Shown: positions 1 through 8,929, counted from the first letter of the stretch. The stretch is DNA of 64,000 nucleotides from Ferrovibrio terrae (GCF_007197755.1 NZ_CP041636.1:2330001-2394000); one strand, 5' to 3'. Notes: generated by a model not told the origin, from the sequence alone. Program-made: numbers and translations.

Positions 1-454
1 TGAGCAGCGCGACACGCTGCGCTTCGGCATAGGCGCGGGGACTCAGCCCATAAGCCGCTGCAAAGCGGCGCTGCAGATGTGTCGCCCCCATATGGGCTTC
101 TTTGGCCAGCTGCGGCAGCGTCGGCGTCGACTCTCCGGCCGCCAGCCTGCGGTCGATCAGCTTGCGGGCACGTTCCAGCCGCGCATCCGCGGCCGGTGCC
201 TGCCCCTTAATATAATTTTGGGGCTGGCAGCGTTTGCAGGGGCGGAAGCCGACAGCGGTCGCTGTTTCGATATCGGCAAAGATGCGGACGTTTTCGCGCT
301 TCGGCGCCCGGCTGACGCAGGAGGGGCGGCAGAAAATCTTCGTGCTCGCCACGCCATAAAAGAAGCGGCCGTCGAAGCTGGCGTCGTTGCCGTTGATGGC
401 GGCGAATTCAGTGTCTGTGGGCAGTCGCTGTGTCTGTTTCATGCCAGCAAACAT
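1..454 (-). CDS. ada: Ada-type DNA alkylation repair/AraC regulator, N-terminal part (cut by window edge)
   Basis: The 5' part of an Ada or Ada/AlkA protein whose remainder lies beyond the left edge. Translation shows the Ada metal-binding domain with the four zinc cysteines in FCRPSC and FRPCKRC, including the cysteine that accepts methyl from phosphotriesters in the family. An AraC-type helix-turn-helix follows (LPQLAKEAHMGATHLQRRF). Known role: self-methylation turns Ada into an activator of alkylation-damage genes. Whether the missing C-terminus is a methyltransferase or an AlkA glycosylase cannot be seen. Start is either 454 or the in-frame ATG at 442. It lies 44 bp upstream of the AtuA gene on the same strand. 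Confidence 0.88.
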   Translation of the reverse strand, partial: MFAGMKQTQRLPTDTEFAAINGNDASFDGRFFYGVASTKIFCRPSCVSRAPKRENVRIFADIETATAVGFRPCKRCQPQNYIKGQAPAADARLERARKLIDRRLAAGESTPTLPQLAKEAHMGATHLQRRFAAAYGLSPRAYAEAQRVALL

Positions 455-498
455 AGGGGCCGGATGTCCCTGCCACTATCCGCCTTTTGCGCTGCGAT

Positions 499-2295
499 TC
501 ATACCGCCCAGTTGGCGGGCACCGGAACCGGGAAATCCAGCAGCATCTGGGCGAAAGCCTTGCCCTGCGGGTCGTTGCGAAGCGAGGCAATGCCGCCGCC
601 ACCGAGCGCCTGGTGCAGCAGGAAATTCAGACCATGGATACCCGGCCAGTCGAACCGTTCGACCGGGCCTTCTACCAAATGTGCGAACCAGCCGGCGACG
701 GCCTCGGTTGTGAGGGCCGCGCGGATCGCCGGCAGGTAGTCAGGCTTGCGCGCGATCACGCCGATATTGCTGTCGTTGCCCTTGTCGCCCGAACGGGCAT
801 AGGCGAGCCGTACCAACGGTACGGTCTTGGTTGGGCCAGCGGGCAGGGGAGCGGAGATATCCTGGCCGGCTGCCGCGCCACGCGGCTCGCCGCTGATCAT
901 CGGCACGGCGAAAGGCTTCTCCTCGCCCTCGGTGTCGAGCGCGATCGACAGGCTGGTTTTCGGAATGAAGCAGGAGAACAGCCGCACCACTGGCTGTGGG
1001 CTCGGCCGGCCGCCGAAGAAGCCGGTGGTGCCGGGCGAGAAGGATGTGCCGGCCGGGGCGATCTCGCGGCTGAAGATTTCCAGCGCAGCTTTATCCGTAT
1101 GGCTGACCGCCAGCTTCATCACCACTTCGCGTGCGGCGCGCGCGCCGGCCGCAGCCTGCGGGCCGTACATCGCCTCGCTGCCGAGGATTTCAATCGAGGT
1201 GCTGCGATAGTCACCGATGTTGAGCGCGGCGAAAATCTTGCGTGTGCGCTTCAGGATCGCCTCGGCGCTGCGTTCGGCTTTCTCCCGCGCATCGATCCCG
1301 CCGATGGTCATATGCGCCACGGCGCGGAAGCCGTCGAGCCAGGTGGCCGAGACCTTGTAGCGGTCCGGTGGCGGGCGGCCTTTCGCGTTCGACACCCGCA
1401 CGCGATGCTCGCCGATCTGCTCGATCTGCACGGCAGTGAAATCGCAGGTGACATCGGGCAGCATGTAGCAGGCCGGATCGCCGATCTCGTAGACCAGCTG
1501 CTCGGCCACCGTGCCGAAGCTGACCAGACCCCCGGTGCCTTTCGGCTTGATGACGACGAAGCTGCCGTCTGCGGAAACCTCCGCAATCGGATAACCGATA
1601 TTGTCCCAGTCCGGCACGTCGCGCCAATCGGTGAACAATCCGCCCGAGGCCTGCGCGCCGCATTCGATGATATGGCCGGCCAGACTGCCGGCGGAGAGCT
1701 TGTCGAAATCCTGCAGGTCCCAGCCGAATTCATGCAGCAGCGGGCCGAGCACCAGGGCTGAATCGACGCAACGGCCGGTGACGACGATATCGGCGCCGGC
1801 TTTGAGCGCGGCGGCGATGGGTGCCGCGCCTAAGTAGGCATTGGCCGACATGAATTTCGCCGGCGTCTCGGCACCCTTTTGCATCGGCTCCAGCTGCGAC
1901 TTCAGCGTGTCGATCTGCGGCAGCAGGTCGTCGCCCAGCACCACACCGACCTTCAGCGACAAACCGGCATCCGCAATCAGTGCGCGGATGGCGGCGGCAC
2001 AGGCCGCCGGGTTCACGCCGCCGGCATTGGCCACCACCTTCACCTTGCGACGCGCCAGCTCGGGCAGCAGCCGCTTCATGGTCACAGCGACGAAATCGGT
2101 GGCGTAGCCCTGCGCCGGATCTTTCGCCCGCATGCGCGCCATGATCGACATGGTGATCTCGGCCAGGTAGTCGAAGATCAGGTAGTCGACCTCGCCCTGC
2201 GCCAGCAGCTGCGGCGCGGCGACCATGGAATCGCCCCAGAAGGCCGATGCGCCGCCGATGCGGATCGCCCGGGGCGCCTCTTGGCTGCTGCTCAT
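499..2295 (-). CDS. AtuA-family protein (DUF1446) fused to AtuA-like ferredoxin-fold domain
   Basis: A 598-aa protein. The N-terminal DUF1446/AtuA domain starts near residue 11 (RIGGASAFWGDS) and covers about 450 residues. From about residue 492 there is a second small domain (VRLAYARSGDKGNDSNIGV) that is a separate AtuA-like domain in many genomes. Family members occur in acyclic terpene (citronellol/geraniol) utilization clusters, but their biochemical activity is not established. No atuC/atuF carboxylase genes are in the window, so terpene use is not supported by context. The start follows a good Shine-Dalgarno (CGGAGGAAACGGAAC-ATG). It is divergent from comF. Confidence 0.85.
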   Translation of the reverse strand: MSSSQEAPRAIRIGGASAFWGDSMVAAPQLLAQGEVDYLIFDYLAEITMSIMARMRAKDPAQGYATDFVAVTMKRLLPELARRKVKVVANAGGVNPAACAAAIRALIADAGLSLKVGVVLGDDLLPQIDTLKSQLEPMQKGAETPAKFMSANAYLGAAPIAAALKAGADIVVTGRCVDSALVLGPLLHEFGWDLQDFDKLSAGSLAGHIIECGAQASGGLFTDWRDVPDWDNIGYPIAEVSADGSFVVIKPKGTGGLVSFGTVAEQLVYEIGDPACYMLPDVTCDFTAVQIEQIGEHRVRVSNAKGRPPPDRYKVSATWLDGFRAVAHMTIGGIDAREKAERSAEAILKRTRKIFAALNIGDYRSTSIEILGSEAMYGPQAAAGARAAREVVMKLAVSHTDKAALEIFSREIAPAGTSFSPGTTGFFGGRPSPQPVVRLFSCFIPKTSLSIALDTEGEEKPFAVPMISGEPRGAAAGQDISAPLPAGPTKTVPLVRLAYARSGDKGNDSNIGVIARKPDYLPAIRAALTTEAVAGWFAHLVEGPVERFDWPGIHGLNFLLHQALGGGGIASLRNDPQGKAFAQMLLDFPVPVPANWAV

Positions 2296-2347
2296 GTTCC
2301 GTTTCCTCCGGCCGCGTTTTCTGGCAGCATAAACACCCGGAACTGCC

Positions 2348-2370
2348 GCGTCATGCCTGACGCTGCGTCA
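2348..2370. promoter_or_regulatory. Inverted repeat with a third half-site between AtuA gene and comF
   Basis: GCGTCA (2348-2353), spacer TGCC, TGACGC (2358-2363), then another GCGTCA (2365-2370). It sits in the 82-bp divergent intergenic region just upstream of comF, a plausible position for an operator. The regulator is unknown. The half-site resembles the TGACG elements at 58947-59008. Confidence 0.35.
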
Positions 2371-2377
2371 TATCCGG

Positions 2378-3172
2378 ATGTCCATGCAAGACACTCTCGC
2401 AGTGCAGATCGTCAGCCGCAGCTGGAAACGCCTCTGGCGCAGTGCATGGCGTGGGGGTGTCGACGCCCTGCTGCCACCGCAATGCATGCTGTGCACCGCG
2501 CAGGTGGATGAACCCGGGCGGCTCTGCCTCGATTGCTGGCCCAGCGTCGGCTTCATAGCAGACCCCTGTTGCCCAACCTGCGGCGTCCCGCATGCCGTGC
2601 CGGTGCCCGACGGACTGGTCTGCGGCGCCTGCCTGAAAGACACGCCACCGTTTGCCCGCGCGCGCGCCGCGTTTGTGTATGGCGGCGGCGGTCGCGACCT
2701 GGTGCTGCGCTTCAAGCGCGGCGACCGCACCGACCTCGCGCCCGGTCTCGCCGCCCTGATGCGGCAGGCCGGTGCGCCGCTGCTGACCGAGTGCGACATG
2801 ATCCTGCCGGTGCCGTTGCATCGCTGGCGGCTGTGGCGCCGGCGCTTCAACCAGTCGGCGCTGCTGGCCCGGGCCCTCGGCGGGGTGACCGGCAAGCCTG
2901 TGCTGCTCGACCTGCTGCAGCGGCGCCGCGCCACCCGCAGCCTCGGCCGCCTCAACCGTGCTGCCCGCAGGCGGGAACTGGCCGGAGCCATCGCGGTTGA
3001 TCCGGGGCAGGCGGCCGCCATCCGCGGCCGGCGCCTGCTGCTGGTGGATGACGTTTTCACCACCGGCGCCACGGTGAATGCCTGCTGCCGGGCGCTGCTG
3101 CGGGCAGGGGCCGCGGAGGTGACGGTGCTCACCCTCGCCCGGGTTGTTCGGGCCGAGCAGAGCGCCATATAA
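2378..3172 (+). CDS. comF: ComF-family phosphoribosyltransferase
   Basis: A 264-aa cytoplasmic protein. The N-terminus has the cysteine-rich zinc ribbon of ComF proteins (C36, C39, C50, C53 and further cysteines at 64, 65, 68, 82, 85). The C-terminus has the PRPP-binding loop LLLVDDVFTTGATV at about 220-233. In naturally competent bacteria ComF helps internalized single-stranded DNA reach recombination; in alphaproteobacteria the gene is conserved beside grxC and its role is less clear. The start could be the ATG at 2378 or at 2384. No strong Shine-Dalgarno decides. It is followed 43 bp later by grxC. Confidence 0.9.
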   Translation: MSMQDTLAVQIVSRSWKRLWRSAWRGGVDALLPPQCMLCTAQVDEPGRLCLDCWPSVGFIADPCCPTCGVPHAVPVPDGLVCGACLKDTPPFARARAAFVYGGGGRDLVLRFKRGDRTDLAPGLAALMRQAGAPLLTECDMILPVPLHRWRLWRRRFNQSALLARALGGVTGKPVLLDLLQRRRATRSLGRLNRAARRRELAGAIAVDPGQAAAIRGRRLLLVDDVFTTGATVNACCRALLRAGAAEVTVLTLARVVRAEQSAI

Positions 3173-3215
3173 TCTCAAAATTGCGAGGGGCAAACTCGCA
3201 CAAGGAACCCGGACG

Positions 3216-3473
3216 ATGGCTCAGATCGAAATCTACACCACCTTCATGTGCCCCTATTGCGCGCGCGCCAAGGCGCTGCTCGACAAGAAGGGTCAGACCT
3301 ATGACGAGATTGACGTGTCCTACGACGCTGCCAAGCGCGAGGAGATGACCCAGAAGGCCGGCGGCGTCCGCACGGTGCCGCAAATCTGGATCAACGGCAC
3401 GCATGTTGGCGGCTCGGATGATCTCTATGCGCTGGAGCGCGCGGGTAAGCTTGACGCCATGTTGGCGGCGTAA
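3216..3473 (+). CDS. grxC: Glutaredoxin 3
   Basis: An 85-aa dithiol glutaredoxin with active site C12-P-Y-C15, the cis-proline motif TVP at 53-55 and the glutathione-binding GGSDD near the C-terminus. It reduces protein disulfides and deglutathionylates proteins using glutathione. I chose the ATG at 3216 because it places the beta strand and active site at the family's usual positions; an in-frame ATG at 3144 would add 24 unlike residues and overlap comF. Tight placement between comF and the nitrilase suggests one transcript. Confidence 0.95.
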   Translation: MAQIEIYTTFMCPYCARAKALLDKKGQTYDEIDVSYDAAKREEMTQKAGGVRTVPQIWINGTHVGGSDDLYALERAGKLDAMLAA

Positions 3474-3494
3474 AGTCAGAACGGGGGCGGGGCG

Positions 3495-4352
3495 ATGGCG
3501 CAGAAGGTAAAAGTCGGTCTGGTGCAGCCCAATATCTGGGACAACATGGACGCCAACATCGCCCATGTCTCCGCTCTGGTGCGCAAAGCCAGGGAAGCTG
3601 GAGCCGACTTCATCACCACGCCGGAGAATTCCGGCTTCATGGGCGTGAATGCCGCTGCCAGTGTCGCTGCCGGAAAGCCGGAAGAGAGTCACCCGGCGTT
3701 GCAGGCGTTCCGCAAACTCAGCGCGGAACTCGGCACCTGGCTGCTGGTGGGGTCGCTGGCGATCAAGCCGGCCGGCGCCAACCGCAACTTCAACCGCTCA
3801 TACCTGCTGGCGCCCGATGGCGGAATTGCCGCGCGCTACGACAAGATCCATCTCTTCGATGTCGATCTTCCGTCCGGCGAGACTTATCGCGAGAGCAACT
3901 CGATCGCGCCGGGCGGCGAGGGCGTGCTGACGTCGCTGCCATTCGGCACGCTCGGCATGTCGGTCTGCTACGACCTGCGCTTCCCCGGTCTGTATCGCGG
4001 CTTGGCGCAGGCCGGCGCTGATCTGATCACCATCCCGGCGGCCTTCACCCGCACCACCGGCCAGGCACATTGGCATGTGCTGATGCGGGCGCGCGCCATC
4101 GAGACCGGCGCTTTCGTGATCGCGCCCGCCATGTGGGGCGACCATCCGGGCAACCGGCAGACTTATGGTCATTCACTGGTGATTGATCCCTGGGGCCGCG
4201 TGCTGGCCGATATGGGCGATGGCGTCGGCGCGAAAGTGGTCGAGATCGATCTGGGTGAAGTGGCCAAGGCGCGGGCGCAGATCCCGGCCTGGCGGCACGA
4301 TCCTGTCTATACGTTGCCGGCGCGCAATTTGACCGGCCGGGCCGCCGAATAG
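3495..4352 (+). CDS. Carbon-nitrogen hydrolase (nitrilase family, Nit1/deaminated-glutathione amidase-like)
   Basis: A 285-aa nitrilase-superfamily enzyme with the complete catalytic triad: E44 (TPENSGF), K117 (RYDKIHLF) and C158 (SVCYDLRFPG). The sequence pattern fits the Nit1 branch, whose characterized members hydrolyse deaminated glutathione. The neighbouring glutaredoxin gene, 21 bp upstream, agrees with glutathione-related repair, but the substrate is inferred. The last 46 bp overlap tail-to-tail with the convergent phosphatase gene. Confidence 0.88.
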   Translation: MAQKVKVGLVQPNIWDNMDANIAHVSALVRKAREAGADFITTPENSGFMGVNAAASVAAGKPEESHPALQAFRKLSAELGTWLLVGSLAIKPAGANRNFNRSYLLAPDGGIAARYDKIHLFDVDLPSGETYRESNSIAPGGEGVLTSLPFGTLGMSVCYDLRFPGLYRGLAQAGADLITIPAAFTRTTGQAHWHVLMRARAIETGAFVIAPAMWGDHPGNRQTYGHSLVIDPWGRVLADMGDGVGAKVVEIDLGEVAKARAQIPAWRHDPVYTLPARNLTGRAAE

Positions 4353-5140
4353 AGCGGCAGGGTCACGTTCATCGCCTGGGCGAATGGCGCCCACAACGCG
4401 GGCGTCAGGGCCAGCACCGGTTCGGCCTGCGGCATGCCACGGCCTTCATAGTCGTTGGTGAAGCCACCGGCTTCGCGCACCAGCAGCAGGCCCGCCAGCG
4501 CGTCCCACGGCTTCATGCGTAGTTCATAAAAACCATCCAGCGCGCCTTCGGCCGCCAGCGCCATCAGCAGCAGGCCGCTGCCGAGCCGGCGATACTGGCA
4601 ATGGGCCGCCAGCAGGTTGTCGATGACTTTCGCGTGCGGCCCCGGCGCCTCGCCATGGCCGTAGCCGATGCCGAGGCAGGCCTGGTCGAAACGCTGCATG
4701 CCGCTGACCGAGATCGGCTTGCCGTTGCAGAAGGCGCCATGGCCAGCACGCGCAGTGTAGAGCTTGTCGGAGACGGCATCGTAGATCAGGCCGAGTTCGA
4801 TGCGGCCCTGCACCATCAGCGCAATCGCCACGCACCAATACGGTAGTCCGCGCACGTAATTCGCCGTGCCGTCGATGGGATCGATCACCCAGAGCGCATC
4901 GGTATCGCCGCCGCGCCGGCCGCGTTCCTCGCCGAGAATTCCGTCATGCGGAAATTCGCCGAGCAGGCGCGAGGCGATCAGGTCTTCGGTCTCGGCATCG
5001 GCCTGGCTGACGAAATCCTGCACGCCCTTCAGCTTGACCACCAGTTCGCTGCGATTGTCGAAAAAACCACGCGCCAGTTTGCCGGCCTCGCGGATCACCT
5101 GGCTCGCATGCTGCAGACGTTTGTCGATGTCGAAGGTCAT
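4307..5140 (-). CDS. Inositol monophosphatase family protein
   Basis: A 277-aa Mg2+-dependent phosphatase of the IMPase/FIG fold. The metal-binding motifs are present: GEE at 70-72, DPIDGT with D87 and D90, and W212-D213-A. Candidate activities are inositol-1-phosphatase (SuhB type) and histidinol phosphatase (HisN type); the sequence alone does not separate them here, so no symbol is given. The 3' end overlaps the convergent nitrilase gene by 46 bp. The GNAT gene upstream on the same strand ends 52 bp before it, so a shared transcript is possible. Confidence 0.88.
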   Translation of the reverse strand: MTFDIDKRLQHASQVIREAGKLARGFFDNRSELVVKLKGVQDFVSQADAETEDLIASRLLGEFPHDGILGEERGRRGGDTDALWVIDPIDGTANYVRGLPYWCVAIALMVQGRIELGLIYDAVSDKLYTARAGHGAFCNGKPISVSGMQRFDQACLGIGYGHGEAPGPHAKVIDNLLAAHCQYRRLGSGLLLMALAAEGALDGFYELRMKPWDALAGLLLVREAGGFTNDYEGRGMPQAEPVLALTPALWAPFAQAMNVTLPLYSAARPVKLRAGNV

Positions 5141-5192
5141 GGCCGGATGCTACGCCTCGGCGGGCGATGGCCCAACTGCTAATTCGGAAAAA

Positions 5193-5750
5193 TCACGCCG
5201 TAATATCGCTGGACACACTTTCCGTTTGCATCCTGTTCCAGGCTTCACGCGGAAGGTTGTGCCAGCTGACGATCCGCTCCCAGATCGGTCCCTCGCCGGT
5301 GTAGCTGAATCCCAGCTTGGCCAGCACGCGCTTCGAGCCGCGGTTTTCCGGCGCGGTCAGCGCGATCAGTTGTGTGAGGTTACAGCGCTCGAAGCCGAAT
5401 TGCAGCGCGGCGCGACCGGCCTCACTCGCCAGGCCGCGGCCCCAGGCGGTCTTGCCCAGCAGATACAGCAGTTCGGTCTGTTCGGCCTCGGGCACCCAGC
5501 GCAACCCGCATTGCCCGAGCAGCCGGCCGCTCACGCGATCCTGCACGGCCCAGACCCCATGGCCGCGCCGATCCCAGTGGTCGTTGAAATTATGGATGTT
5601 GCTCTTGGCGCGCGCCTGCGCCTCGGCACGCGGCAGGCCGCGGCCGGGTAGCATGTGACGCATCACCTGGTCGTCGTTGTAAAAGCGCGCCAGCGCCTCG
5701 AAGTCGCGCGGCTCGAAGCGGCGCAGGATCAGGCGCGCCGTCTCGATCAT
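5193..5750 (-). CDS. GNAT family N-acetyltransferase (RimJ/RimL-like)
   Basis: A 185-aa protein opening with ETARLILRRFEPRDFEALARF, the usual start of RimJ/RimL-type GNAT enzymes, followed by GHGVWAVQDRVSGRLLGQCGLR and the acetyl-CoA-binding stretch WGRGLASEAGRAAL. Likely acetylates a small amine or a protein N-terminus; substrate unknown. Its ATG overlaps the stop of the upstream methyltransferase in a 4-bp ATGA overlap, which indicates translational coupling. Confidence 0.85.
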   Translation of the reverse strand: MIETARLILRRFEPRDFEALARFYNDDQVMRHMLPGRGLPRAEAQARAKSNIHNFNDHWDRRGHGVWAVQDRVSGRLLGQCGLRWVPEAEQTELLYLLGKTAWGRGLASEAGRAALQFGFERCNLTQLIALTAPENRGSKRVLAKLGFSYTGEGPIWERIVSWHNLPREAWNRMQTESVSSDITA

Positions 5751-6271
5751 GCAGGGCGCACCGCGCAGATGCGCTGCCGCACGGCATTCGCTTCCTCACC
5801 CTGCTCGAAAGCGCGAATCTCAAACCCGGCTTCGCGGCACCAGTCGAGCAGTTCATGCGGTGCCAGCAGGAAATCCGGATTGCTCGGCTTGCCGAAGCGC
5901 TCGTTGCCGCGCATGAAGGTCTCGTAGATCAGCACGCCCTTAGGGGCGAGTGCGGCGGCGATCTGCGGAAACAGCGGCCGCCACAGATAGTTGGTCACTA
6001 CCACGGCATCGAACTGTTTTGCGGCCAGAGGCCAGGGACCGTTCTCGACATCGGCCTCGATCAAATCAGCATTGGCGTGTGCGCGCAGGTCGGCGACACC
6101 GGACAGATCGCGGTCAAGGAAGCACACCTTATGGCCGTTTTCCAGAAACCGCCGGCCATGCCGCCCGCCACCGCAGGCGAGGTCCAATACATTGCTCCTG
6201 GCACTGCCGCCGGAGGTGACGAGGGGCGCAAAGCGCTCAACCCAGGGAGATGGCAAGCCGCTGCCGTGCAT
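5747..6271 (-). CDS. Class I SAM-dependent methyltransferase (TehB-like)
   Basis: A 174-aa single-domain protein. SAM motif I is VLDLACGGGRHG at residues 28-39, followed by an acidic strand end (LDRDLSG) and VVVTNYLWRPLF, the pattern of small TehB-like methyltransferases. No substrate-recognition domain is visible. It is the first gene of a minus-strand pair with the GNAT gene and is divergent from DUF1178 across 105 bp. Confidence 0.82.
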   Translation of the reverse strand: MHGSGLPSPWVERFAPLVTSGGSARSNVLDLACGGGRHGRRFLENGHKVCFLDRDLSGVADLRAHANADLIEADVENGPWPLAAKQFDAVVVTNYLWRPLFPQIAAALAPKGVLIYETFMRGNERFGKPSNPDFLLAPHELLDWCREAGFEIRAFEQGEEANAVRQRICAVRPA

Positions 6272-6376
6272 GCTGTCGATCTGCCCCCTTGTTGCACCGC
6301 CGTGACTGCCCCATGTATAACGTGTTGCAGGTCAAGGCAGGTTTCGGCCCCCGTGCCGAATCACCCGGTAAGAGTC

Positions 6377-6796
6377 ATGATCAAGTACGAACTGAAATGC
6401 CGCAAGGACCACGTTTTCGAGGCGTGGTTTTATGACAGCGCCACCTACGACAAGCAGGCGGCGGGCGGCAAGGTCGTGTGCCCGGTCTGCAACTCGCGCA
6501 AGGTCGAGAAGGCGCCGATGGCGCCACGCATCGGCAAGTCGAAAGGCGAGGTCGCCAAGGCCGAAGCCAAAGAGGCGGCCAAGATGCGCCAGGCGCTCAC
6601 CGAGTTGCGCGATCATGTCGAGAAGAACGCCGATTACGTTGGCGACCAGTTCGCCGAAGAGGCGCGCAGGATCCATTACGGTGAAACCGACAAGCGGAAT
6701 ATCTACGGCGAGGCGACCAAGGATGAGGCCAAGGAACTGGTCGAAGAGGGCGTCGACGTTGCCATGATCCCCTGGCTGCCCAGGGAAGATGCCTGA
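6377..6796 (+). CDS. DUF1178 family protein
   Basis: A 139-aa protein of a family found largely in alpha- and betaproteobacteria and of unknown function. It starts MIKYELKC and has an incomplete zinc-ribbon look: C8, then C35-P-V-C38. The middle is charged and probably helical (about 50-95), and the C-terminus has the conserved GEATKDEAKELVEEG and IPWLP. The start is the ATG at 6377 (an in-frame ATG lies far upstream inside the divergent gene). It converges with ubiG, with a short GACGC-TTAG-GCGTC hairpin at 6795-6808 spanning the two stop codons. Confidence 0.9.
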   Translation: MIKYELKCRKDHVFEAWFYDSATYDKQAAGGKVVCPVCNSRKVEKAPMAPRIGKSKGEVAKAEAKEAAKMRQALTELRDHVEKNADYVGDQFAEEARRIHYGETDKRNIYGEATKDEAKELVEEGVDVAMIPWLPREDA

Positions 6797-6799
6797 CGC

Positions 6800-7543
6800 T
6801 TAGGCGTCCTTCGTTGCCACCAGCATGTAATTCACGTCGGTGTCGCGGCCGATGCTCCAGCGGTCGTTGAGCGGGCTGTAGCTGACGCCGGCCACTTCGC
6901 CCAAGCTCAGCCCGGCGCGGCGCAAGGACCCGGCCAGCTCATGCGGCTTGAGGAATTTCTTCCAGTCATGCGTGCCGCGCGGCACCCAGCCAAGGATGTA
7001 TTCGGCGGCGACAATGCCGAGCGCGAAGGATTTCGGCGTGCGGTTCAGCGTGGCGGCGATCAGCAGTCCGCCGGGTTTCACCATCTGGCCGCAGGCAGCG
7101 AGGAAGCCGTCCAGATCGGCGACATGCTCCACCACTTCCAGCGCCAGCACGGCATCGAACTGCTCGCCGGCCGCGGCCAGGGCTTCGGCGCTGGTGGCGC
7201 GGTAGTCGACGGTCACGCCGGCCTCAGTGGCATGCAGGCTGGCGACCCCGATATTGCGCTCGGAGGCATCGGCGCCGACCACGCTGGCGCCCAGCCGGGC
7301 CATCGGCTCCGACACCAGGCCACCGCCGCAACCGATATCCAGCAGACGCAGGCCTTCGAGCGGCCGGCCCGACAGGCTGTCGCGGTGGAAGTGCGCTGCA
7401 ATACGGTCACGAATGAACCCCAGCCGCACGGGGTTGAATTTGTGCAGCGGTCTGAACTTGCCCTGCGGGTCCCACCATTCCGCCGCCATGGCGGAAAAAC
7501 GGGCGATTTCGGCGGGGTCGATACTGGCAGCGGACTGGCTCAT
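6800..7543 (-). CDS. ubiG: Ubiquinone biosynthesis O-methyltransferase UbiG
   Basis: A 247-aa SAM methyltransferase that carries out both O-methylations in ubiquinone synthesis. SAM motif I is [14 protein letters not shown] at about 67-80; the UbiG-typical [20 protein letters not shown] precedes it at 22-41, and [11 protein letters not shown] is the characteristic later block. Length matches the family. It is divergent from lysC across 165 bp. Confidence 0.95.
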   Translation of the reverse strand: MSQSAASIDPAEIARFSAMAAEWWDPQGKFRPLHKFNPVRLGFIRDRIAAHFHRDSLSGRPLEGLRLLDIGCGGGLVSEPMARLGASVVGADASERNIGVASLHATEAGVTVDYRATSAEALAAAGEQFDAVLALEVVEHVADLDGFLAACGQMVKPGGLLIAATLNRTPKSFALGIVAAEYILGWVPRGTHDWKKFLKPHELAGSLRRAGLSLGEVAGVSYSPLNDRWSIGRDTDVNYMLVATKDA

Positions 7544-7708
7544 GCGGCGACTCGCTCGGGCCCGACAAAGGGCTAAGGAAACAGGGGATTTTTCCGCCCG
7601 GCTCGGCTTGCCCCGGACCGGTCCCGAGAGTATTAAGTACCCGCCTTTTAGCCGGCAAGGTTCTGCCGGTAACTATCGACAACGAACAGTGAAATGGGAT
7701 CGAGCGAC

Positions 7709-8929
7709 ATGGCGCGCTTGGTGATGAAATTCGGCGGCACGTCGGTCGGTTCGGTCGACCGTATGAAGAATGTGGCCGCCAAGGTGAAGCGCGAGGTCGA
7801 GGCCGGCAACCAGGTTGCCGTCGTGGTCTCCGCCATGTCGGGCGAAACCAATCGCCTGGTGGACCTGTGCAAGCAGGTCGACCCGGTGCACGACCAGCGC
7901 GAATACGACACCGTCGTGGCTGCCGGCGAGCAGGTCACCACCGGCCTGGTTGCCATGGCGCTGCAGTCCGCCGGCGTGAAGGCGCGTTCCTGGCAGGGCT
8001 GGCAGGTGCCGATCCGCACCAACGACATGCATGGCCGGGCGCGGATTGCCGAAATCGACGGCGCCGCCATGCTCAGGGATATGGCCGCCGGCGTGGTGCC
8101 GGTGGTGGCCGGTTTCCAGGGCGTCGGTCCCGGCGACCGTATTGCCACGCTGGGCCGTGGCGGCTCGGATACTTCGGCGGTGGCGCTGGCTGCCGCGCTG
8201 CAGGCCGACCGCTGCGATATCTATACCGATGTGGACGGTGTCTACACGGCCGATCCGCGTATCGTGAAAAAAGCCCGCAAGCTGGATAAGATCACCTACG
8301 AGGAGATGCTGGAACTGGCCTCGCTGGGCGCCAAGGTTCTGCAGACCCGGTCGGTGGAAATGGCGATGAACCACCGGGTGCGGACCCAGGTTCTGTCGAG
8401 CTTTGCCGATGTGGCCGGCACGCTGGTTGTGGATGAGGAAGAGATCGTGGAAAAGCAGATTGTCTCGGGTGTCACTTATTCCGCCGACGAAGCCAAGGTC
8501 ACCCTGATCGGCGTCGCCGACCGTCCCGGCATTGCCGCCGGCATTTTCGGCCCGCTGTCGGATGCCGGCATCAATGTCGACATGATCGTCCAGAATATCT
8601 CTGAAGACGGCAAGAAGACCGACATGACCTTCACCATGGGCCGCAGCGATCTCGATCGCGCCGTCGGCATCCTGGAGAAGCAGGAAAAGAATCTGGGCTG
8701 GGTCAAGCTGGTGCCGGATCGCAACGTGGTGAAGGTTTCGGTCGTCGGCGTCGGCATGCGCAGCCATGCCGGTGTGGCGCATATCATGTTCAAGGCGCTG
8801 GCCGAGAAGAACATCAACATCCAGGCGATCACCACTTCGGAGATCAAGGTCAGCGTGCTGATCAGCGCCGATTACACCGAACTCGCGGTGCGCGCTCTGC
8901 ACACCGCCTTCGGACTCGACGCAGAATGA
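7709..8929 (+). CDS. lysC: Aspartate kinase (lysine-sensitive type) with two ACT domains
   Basis: A 406-aa enzyme that phosphorylates aspartate at the start of Lys/Thr/Met/Ile and diaminopimelate synthesis. KFGGTSVG lies at 6-13 in the kinase domain, and two ACT regulatory domains fill roughly 265-406 (VTLIGVADRPGIAAGIF; VSVVGVGMRSHAGVAHIMF), the sites of allosteric amino-acid feedback. I chose the ATG at 7709; an ATG 15 bp upstream is in frame. The 165-bp upstream region has a CCGGCA-N6-TGCCGG hairpin (7652-7669) and a GGACCGGTCC palindrome (7615-7624), of unknown role. ptsP follows after 69 bp. Confidence 0.95.
   Translation: MARLVMKFGGTSVGSVDRMKNVAAKVKREVEAGNQVAVVVSAMSGETNRLVDLCKQVDPVHDQREYDTVVAAGEQVTTGLVAMALQSAGVKARSWQGWQVPIRTNDMHGRARIAEIDGAAMLRDMAAGVVPVVAGFQGVGPGDRIATLGRGGSDTSAVALAAALQADRCDIYTDVDGVYTADPRIVKKARKLDKITYEEMLELASLGAKVLQTRSVEMAMNHRVRTQVLSSFADVAGTLVVDEEEIVEKQIVSGVTYSADEAKVTLIGVADRPGIAAGIFGPLSDAGINVDMIVQNISEDGKKTDMTFTMGRSDLDRAVGILEKQEKNLGWVKLVPDRNVVKVSVVGVGMRSHAGVAHIMFKALAEKNINIQAITTSEIKVSVLISADYTELAVRALHTAFGLDAE

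Noticed and set aside
2378-3172. Evidence of natural competence from comF
   Set aside because: No other competence gene is in the window, and comF is conserved in non-competent alphaproteobacteria.
6795-6808. GACGC-TTAG-GCGTC as a terminator between DUF1178 and ubiG
   Set aside because: Five base pairs with no T-run on either strand; too weak to call.
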